DNA of 17,496 nucleotides from an uncultured Rikenella sp. (GTDB lineage Bacteria; Bacteroidota; Bacteroidia; Bacteroidales; Rikenellaceae): positions 1 through 17,496 of the forward strand of contig NZ_CAJTMN010000043.1 in assembly GCF_910577125.1 (NCBI RefSeq), given 5' to 3'. Made by a program: the position numbers and the translations under genes. Numbering within the stretch: position 1 is the first letter of the stretch; each line of letters starts with the position of its first letter. This document shows, one piece after another, positions 13,648 to 17,496 of the stretch. A model generated the notes under the pieces. It saw only the letters and a list, made by a program, of their open reading frames with translations. It made no database searches and was not told the origin of the DNA.

Positions 13648-13955
13648 TACTGACCGTCGGGTAAAAAAATAGTTGTCGAATAATATTTGTCACTGTTTTC
13701 GCGTTATCGACATGACTGTTTTGAGGGTGATGTGAGGCCCGGACAGGCCGATAATTTGTCGATCACGGTATTTATGTCAGAAATTCGAAAAATTCACTAT
13801 TAGGCCCGAAATGGTGTGTCTAAGACGGTTTTTGTTTGGTGGTTGCAAATATTGTTTTTACATTTGTGACATAATTAGTGCCCGAAAAGGCGGTTTTTCG
13901 GCGGATTTTCGTCGATAACGTTTTGTCGGATAAATTGTTAGGAGAATAATCGTAG
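13648..13955 (+). promoter_or_regulatory. Long AT-rich regulatory region upstream of the fimbrial operon
   Basis: About 300 bp with no gene. It holds the promoter at 13835-13866, perfect 10-bp inverted repeats CGTTATCGAC (13702-13711) and GTCGATAACG (13911-13920), near-perfect direct repeats TTGTCGAATAA (13673-13683) and TTGTCGGATAA (13923-13933), and a 7-bp leader hairpin CCGAAAA/TTTTCGG (13882-13901). The inverted repeats enclose the promoter, as invertible promoters do. No recombinase gene is in the window. Confidence 0.5.
13835..13866 (+). promoter_or_regulatory. Promoter of the fimbrillin operon
   Basis: TTTG (13835-13838) and TACATTTG (13859-13866) match the Bacteroidota consensus with a 20-bp spacer. 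The start would be near 13873, leaving a leader of about 80 nt. Confidence 0.75.
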
Positions 13956-15284
13956 ATGATACGTAACATGAAAAAGTATGGATGGATGACGGCCGCCCTG
14001 TTGTTGGCAGTGGTCGGTTGTCAGCGGAGAGAGATAATGTATCTGGGAGACGACGTCGCCCCGATACATTTCTCCGTCGCCTATCAGGATGCGGAGGTGT
14101 CGGCCGCTGCCGGCAGCTCGCAGGTGCCGCAAACCAAGGCGCTTGTCAATCTGGACAAAGGGGTCACCGTGCGCGTGCTGGCCTTCAAGCGGTCTGCGAC
14201 TAATTCGGGCGGGGCAGATCCTCGGTATGACGATTTCGTGGCAGAATGTACCTACGTGGCTGATGGGAGTGGGGGGCTGACGCCGTGTGCGGTGAAAGCC
14301 GACGGGACGGCGGATGCCTCGGGGACGGTACCGGATGCCATTAGCCTGAACAACGGCACATATGACTTTTACGCATACTCGCCGGCATTGCCTGTGACGA
14401 AAGGAGGGTCGAGTAATAATCCTTATATCGTCAACGGGATTACTCACGGGATGGACGTGCTGAACGCGACCTTGTCCGGCAAGGCGGTCAGCAAAGCGGC
14501 GGCGACCGTTGCCTTGGTCTTCGAGCACAAGTGTTCCAAGATTACCTTCAATGTGAAACAGCCGGAGGGCGCCGATGTCACGAAACTGAAGGTCGACAGT
14601 GTTGTGTTGCGGAAGATGAACAACCCGTCGAATGTTTCGCCGTGGTGGATCCATCAGGATTTGACCGGCGGGATCGGTACCGATAACGATACCTGCCTGT
14701 TTAAAACGTTCGGTGATTTGAATGATAACACGGATCCTTCCGACCCGCAATTGATCGGGCGTACAGGTTTCGGATGCGTTTTGCCGAAACAGAATGACGG
14801 TTCAAAAGTGCCGGTGAATATTTACCTCACCCTCGGTGACAGTGCTTACCTCTTTAAAACCGAATTCCCGGCAGTGGAATATCTGAAAGGGAAACACTAC
14901 ACCTATAATATGAACTTCAAACAAACCGAGGTTGAATTCACCTTGAATGTGGTTGCTTGGAACAACGTTTCAATTAATACAGGTGATATGGGGGGTGACG
15001 GTTTCACGGGCGGCATATTGGTGGGTTCGTGGTTCCAGCGATATAACTCTTCCGCCGATTTGGGCGAAGACAATGTGGCCGGAGATATCGGAGGATGGAA
15101 ACCGGTTAGTCCGGACTGGACGATCGGTACAGCGACCGGATCGAAACCGAGTGGTGGTATTGGCGGCTGGGACGATGTGGATGTTGATCAAAAACCCGGT
15201 GGTAGTGGCAGTGGTTCTAATCCTGGCGGTGGTATCGGTGGCTGGGACGACGTGAACGACAATCAGCCCGGTGTCGGAGCTTGA
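13956..15284 (+). CDS. Mfa-like fimbrillin lipoprotein with repeated Gly/Trp/Asp tail
   Basis: The 442-residue product starts with a lipoprotein signal ending LLLAVVGC (Cys22), so it is exported, lipidated and placed in the outer membrane. The body carries features of Bacteroidota Mfa_like fimbrillins: strands such as PIHFSVAYQD, YDFYAYSPALP, ATVALVFEHKCSKITFNVK and the closing strand TLNVVAWNNVSINTGD. Type V pili are built by donor-strand exchange from such subunits. After about residue 345 comes an unusual tail with three copies of the unit G-x-IGGWxxV: GDIGGWKPV (15081), GGIGGWDDV (15153) and GGIGGWDDV (15228). AGGAGA at 13940-13945 supports ATG 13956; ATG 13968 (MKKYGWM) is the alternative and gives a classic signal. 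It may be the stalk or anchor subunit. It lies 52 bp upstream of the tip-like gene. Confidence 0.82.
   Translation: MIRNMKKYGWMTAALLLAVVGCQRREIMYLGDDVAPIHFSVAYQDAEVSAAAGSSQVPQTKALVNLDKGVTVRVLAFKRSATNSGGADPRYDDFVAECTYVADGSGGLTPCAVKADGTADASGTVPDAISLNNGTYDFYAYSPALPVTKGGSSNNPYIVNGITHGMDVLNATLSGKAVSKAAATVALVFEHKCSKITFNVKQPEGADVTKLKVDSVVLRKMNNPSNVSPWWIHQDLTGGIGTDNDTCLFKTFGDLNDNTDPSDPQLIGRTGFGCVLPKQNDGSKVPVNIYLTLGDSAYLFKTEFPAVEYLKGKHYTYNMNFKQTEVEFTLNVVAWNNVSINTGDMGGDGFTGGILVGSWFQRYNSSADLGEDNVAGDIGGWKPVSPDWTIGTATGSKPSGGIGGWDDVDVDQKPGGSGSGSNPGGGIGGWDDVNDNQPGVGA
15081..15254 (+). repeat. Triplicated IGGW coding repeat
   Basis: The fimbrillin tail encodes GDIGGWKPV (15081-15107), GGIGGWDDV (15153-15179) and GGIGGWDDV (15228-15254), spaced 72 and 75 bp apart and joined by Gly/Ser/Pro-rich linkers. 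Copies 2 and 3 differ at synonymous sites, so the peptide appears conserved over the DNA. Confidence 0.75.
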
Positions 15285-15336
15285 CAGACAGCATACAAAA
15301 ACAAAACAAAAACAAACAAAACATACTCAACCAACC

Positions 15337-17496
15337 ATGAAAAAATTAATGATTTTCGCGATATCGGCGACAGCACTTGGCGTCATGTCGTGCCAGAAAT
15401 CAGAGATTTATCGGCCGGAAGAAGGAGAGTTCGGGAAACCCAACGAAACTTCGGTTCAGGTAAGTTTGGCTACCGAGTCCCTGCGGGCTCCGGTGGCTGC
15501 CGAAACCGTGACCAAAACCTCGGGCGATGAAGCCATCTCTGTTTCTTTCGGTAGCGAAGATGTCGATACCAAAGTGTCGACCGACCTGCCGAAAGCGCAG
15601 GACTCTAAAATTACCGACATCTGGGCACTTCAGTACGATGATGCCGGTAAATTGGTCGGTACTCCGTACTATACGGAAGTGACCGCCGCAGGGGCTGCAG
15701 GTTCGGGAGATGTGGACTGGACGTACGACCTCGCAGTGAACTTGACCACCGCACCTGCCGGCGGGAAAGTTTTCTTCGTAGCCAACACCCACTCCCCCTC
15801 GACGTTTACGACCACGAATGCAGCCACCGTAGATGATCTGTTGCAGTTGACCAAACACGTCGGCGGGGCAAGTAACGAATGGAAATTCGATGCCAATTCG
15901 ACCATTCCGATGATTGGTGTTTACAACGGCCCGGTGAACGGTACCACGAAGATTACCAACGTGAAACTTACCCGTTTGTTTGCCAAGATTATTCTGAAGT
16001 ATAAAGTGACCGGGGCGAATATCGAGATCAATAGCGTCGCCTTGAAGAACGTACCGGCTACTTATACGTACGATACCTTGGCACCGCGGAAAGCTACGGA
16101 TATCTTCCCTGCAAAGAATACCACCGCAGGAAGCGAAAGCCATAAAGATTATCCCGGCGTGGGAGCAGCAGCTTTGGGCGAACTGACTCCCGATGGAAGC
16201 GGCTATAAGACCCTCGTTTGGTACATGCCTGAAAACTACCGGGGACAGAATACCGGTGTGACCGCTGATGCTGACCGTATCCTTACCGCTACCGACGGGA
16301 TGGGTACTTACTTTGAACTGGGGGGTTACCTGAAATCTTCGGCAGAATGCGCCCTTTTGACCTACACCGTGATGCTCGGGAATCCGGGAGCTAATCGCGG
16401 GAACTTCAACGTGGAACGCAACTCTATTTATACCGTAACCGTAACCATCGCAGGACACAACACCGGCGACCACCGGATTACCAAGGAAACCTTCGACCGC
16501 AGTAACTGCGGGATTTTGGTTCCTAATACAGGTGAAAACGGTGCGATTACGTTTGATATCCGGAAATTGACCTATGGGTGGCAACGCACTATGCCTGCTT
16601 TGGGTGCCAATGCTGCATTACGTGCTGAAATCTTGTGGCAAGATAAGAAGGCATTAACTAATGCCGATATTACGCTGGATAAAGTGAACGGATTGTTGAC
16701 GGTGAAATCACCGAGAAATGTGACTGGGAACGCAATTATTGCATTGTATAACAATGCAACGTCAGGTGGTGAAATTCTTTGGAGCTGGCATGTTTGGGTG
16801 ACTAATTATAAACCGGATCCGAAAAATGGTCGTGATGGTAAACCGTATCCTGCTGGAATAGACAAGGCATTTCCTGCTGGTGGGGCTACTGTTGGACAGG
16901 TGCATCGTTACGGGATTAAATTCCAGCAGACCAATGGGAATAAGGTGATTATGGACCGGAACCTCGGGGCTATACATACTTATTATAATGCTCCGGCTGC
17001 TTCAACAGCTGCTGCTGATTTACAAAATACGTTTGGGATGTTCTATCAGTGGGGGCGTAAAGACCCGCTGCCTTATGTAGATGCAACCACTATTGATAAG
17101 AACAATGCTACCGGTACGACCATTAAAATTTATGGTACAGCAACGCTAGCAGATGGTACGGGAGAGTTGACTGAAGCAACAGCAGTAAATACCGCAGCAA
17201 CAGGTTATAAACGGTTTGATATTGCTAATGCTGCTGTGGTGAAAGCAGCTGACCAGTATGGTAAAACCAGTACTCTGGGTTATTCGGTGAAGAATCCGTT
17301 GACCTTCATTTACAATGCGACTACCCCGTATGACTGGTATGCGCAAGCTGCTGAAAATCAGAATAATAACCTTTGGGGTGATGGTGCTACGAAGAGTCCG
17401 TATGACCCGTGTCCTAAAGGTTGGCGGGTAGCCCCGAACGGCACTTGGTCTGACTTTACGCGTACGGATGATGTTGAACAGCCGTTGCTGGGTACC
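15337..17496 (+). CDS. Fimbrial tip-adhesin-like lipoprotein with FISUMP domain (3' end outside window)
   Basis: An open frame of 720 codons runs off the window edge. It starts with a lipoprotein signal ending LGVMSC (Cys19). Residues of roughly 60-400 resemble Mfa-like fimbrillin domains (for example TNVKLTRLFAKIILKYKV, YTVTVTIAGHN). A second region has the layout seen before FISUMP domains: ILWSWHVWVTNY (around 484), IMDRNLGA (539-545), FGMFYQWGRKDPLPY (566-580), and SPYDPCPKGWRVA (from about 688). These are the canonical N-terminal blocks of Fib_succ_major domains; the C-terminal block (GyR...WSS...RCv) is beyond 17496. The base composition of the adhesin part drops (about 42% GC by my count over 16741-16860, against 63% at 15481-15540), and it uses more A/T-ending codons. 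Two-gene layout suggests a fimbrial subunit followed by its tip. The missing end is exactly the region cassettes C1-C4 encode. Confidence 0.85.
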   Translation, partial: MKKLMIFAISATALGVMSCQKSEIYRPEEGEFGKPNETSVQVSLATESLRAPVAAETVTKTSGDEAISVSFGSEDVDTKVSTDLPKAQDSKITDIWALQYDDAGKLVGTPYYTEVTAAGAAGSGDVDWTYDLAVNLTTAPAGGKVFFVANTHSPSTFTTTNAATVDDLLQLTKHVGGASNEWKFDANSTIPMIGVYNGPVNGTTKITNVKLTRLFAKIILKYKVTGANIEINSVALKNVPATYTYDTLAPRKATDIFPAKNTTAGSESHKDYPGVGAAALGELTPDGSGYKTLVWYMPENYRGQNTGVTADADRILTATDGMGTYFELGGYLKSSAECALLTYTVMLGNPGANRGNFNVERNSIYTVTVTIAGHNTGDHRITKETFDRSNCGILVPNTGENGAITFDIRKLTYGWQRTMPALGANAALRAEILWQDKKALTNADITLDKVNGLLTVKSPRNVTGNAIIALYNNATSGGEILWSWHVWVTNYKPDPKNGRDGKPYPAGIDKAFPAGGATVGQVHRYGIKFQQTNGNKVIMDRNLGAIHTYYNAPAASTAAADLQNTFGMFYQWGRKDPLPYVDATTIDKNNATGTTIKIYGTATLADGTGELTEATAVNTAATGYKRFDIANAAVVKAADQYGKTSTLGYSVKNPLTFIYNATTPYDWYAQAAENQNNNLWGDGATKSPYDPCPKGWRVAPNGTWSDFTRTDDVEQPLLGT

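Overview
The window looks like a chromosomal piece of a GC-rich member of the Bacteroidota, most likely Alistipes or another Rikenellaceae. Three things point there: sigma-ABfr-type promoters (TTTG, about 20 bp, TAnnTTTG), Mfa-like fimbrillin and Fib_succ_major (FISUMP) lipoproteins, and high-GC housekeeping genes. The taxonomic call is inference.

Layout. 1-178 holds no gene. 177-365 is a promoterless 3' gene fragment (cassette C1). Then on the minus strand come guaB (485-1957), a YbgC-like thioesterase (2020-2427), cassette C2 (2488-2690), an SMR exporter (2746-3069) and surE (3076-3876). On the plus strand are rplS (4209-4571) with a strong promoter and a long leader, and kptA (4639-5166) with a strong terminator. 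A RecD/Pif1-like helicase (5254-6702) is on the minus strand. A plus-strand group follows: a membrane-anchored protein of unknown function, a DUF3822-like protein, rsmD, and tRNA-Asp with its own promoter and terminator. Two tandem cassettes, C3 and C4 (9042-9437), come next. An AI-2E-type permease and a CPA2 antiporter are on the minus strand, then an ArsC/Spx-like protein and a DoxX protein on the plus strand. The window ends in a fimbrial operon: a fimbrillin lipoprotein (13956-15284) and a large tip-adhesin-like lipoprotein (15337 to beyond 17496). The window cuts this last gene just after the DPCPKGWR motif of its FISUMP domain.

The most notable result is the cassette family. Four minus-strand fragments in intergenic DNA each encode 58 or 62 residues that read G-[YS]-...-W-...-LRCLSE-stop, which is the C-terminal half of a FISUMP domain. 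All are in frame and have no start codon. All share an identical 23-bp 3' end that runs 2 bp past the stop, and a shared GC-rich 5' box encoding (P)APG. The middle is hypervariable. The fimbrial tip-like gene is cut off where such a segment would be expected to begin. I infer a silent repertoire of C-terminal lectin-like segments that could be moved into a fimbrial adhesin by gene conversion. The acceptor end is outside the window, so this is untested. The fimbrial promoter also lies between 10-bp perfect inverted repeats 199 bp apart, so phase variation is possible.
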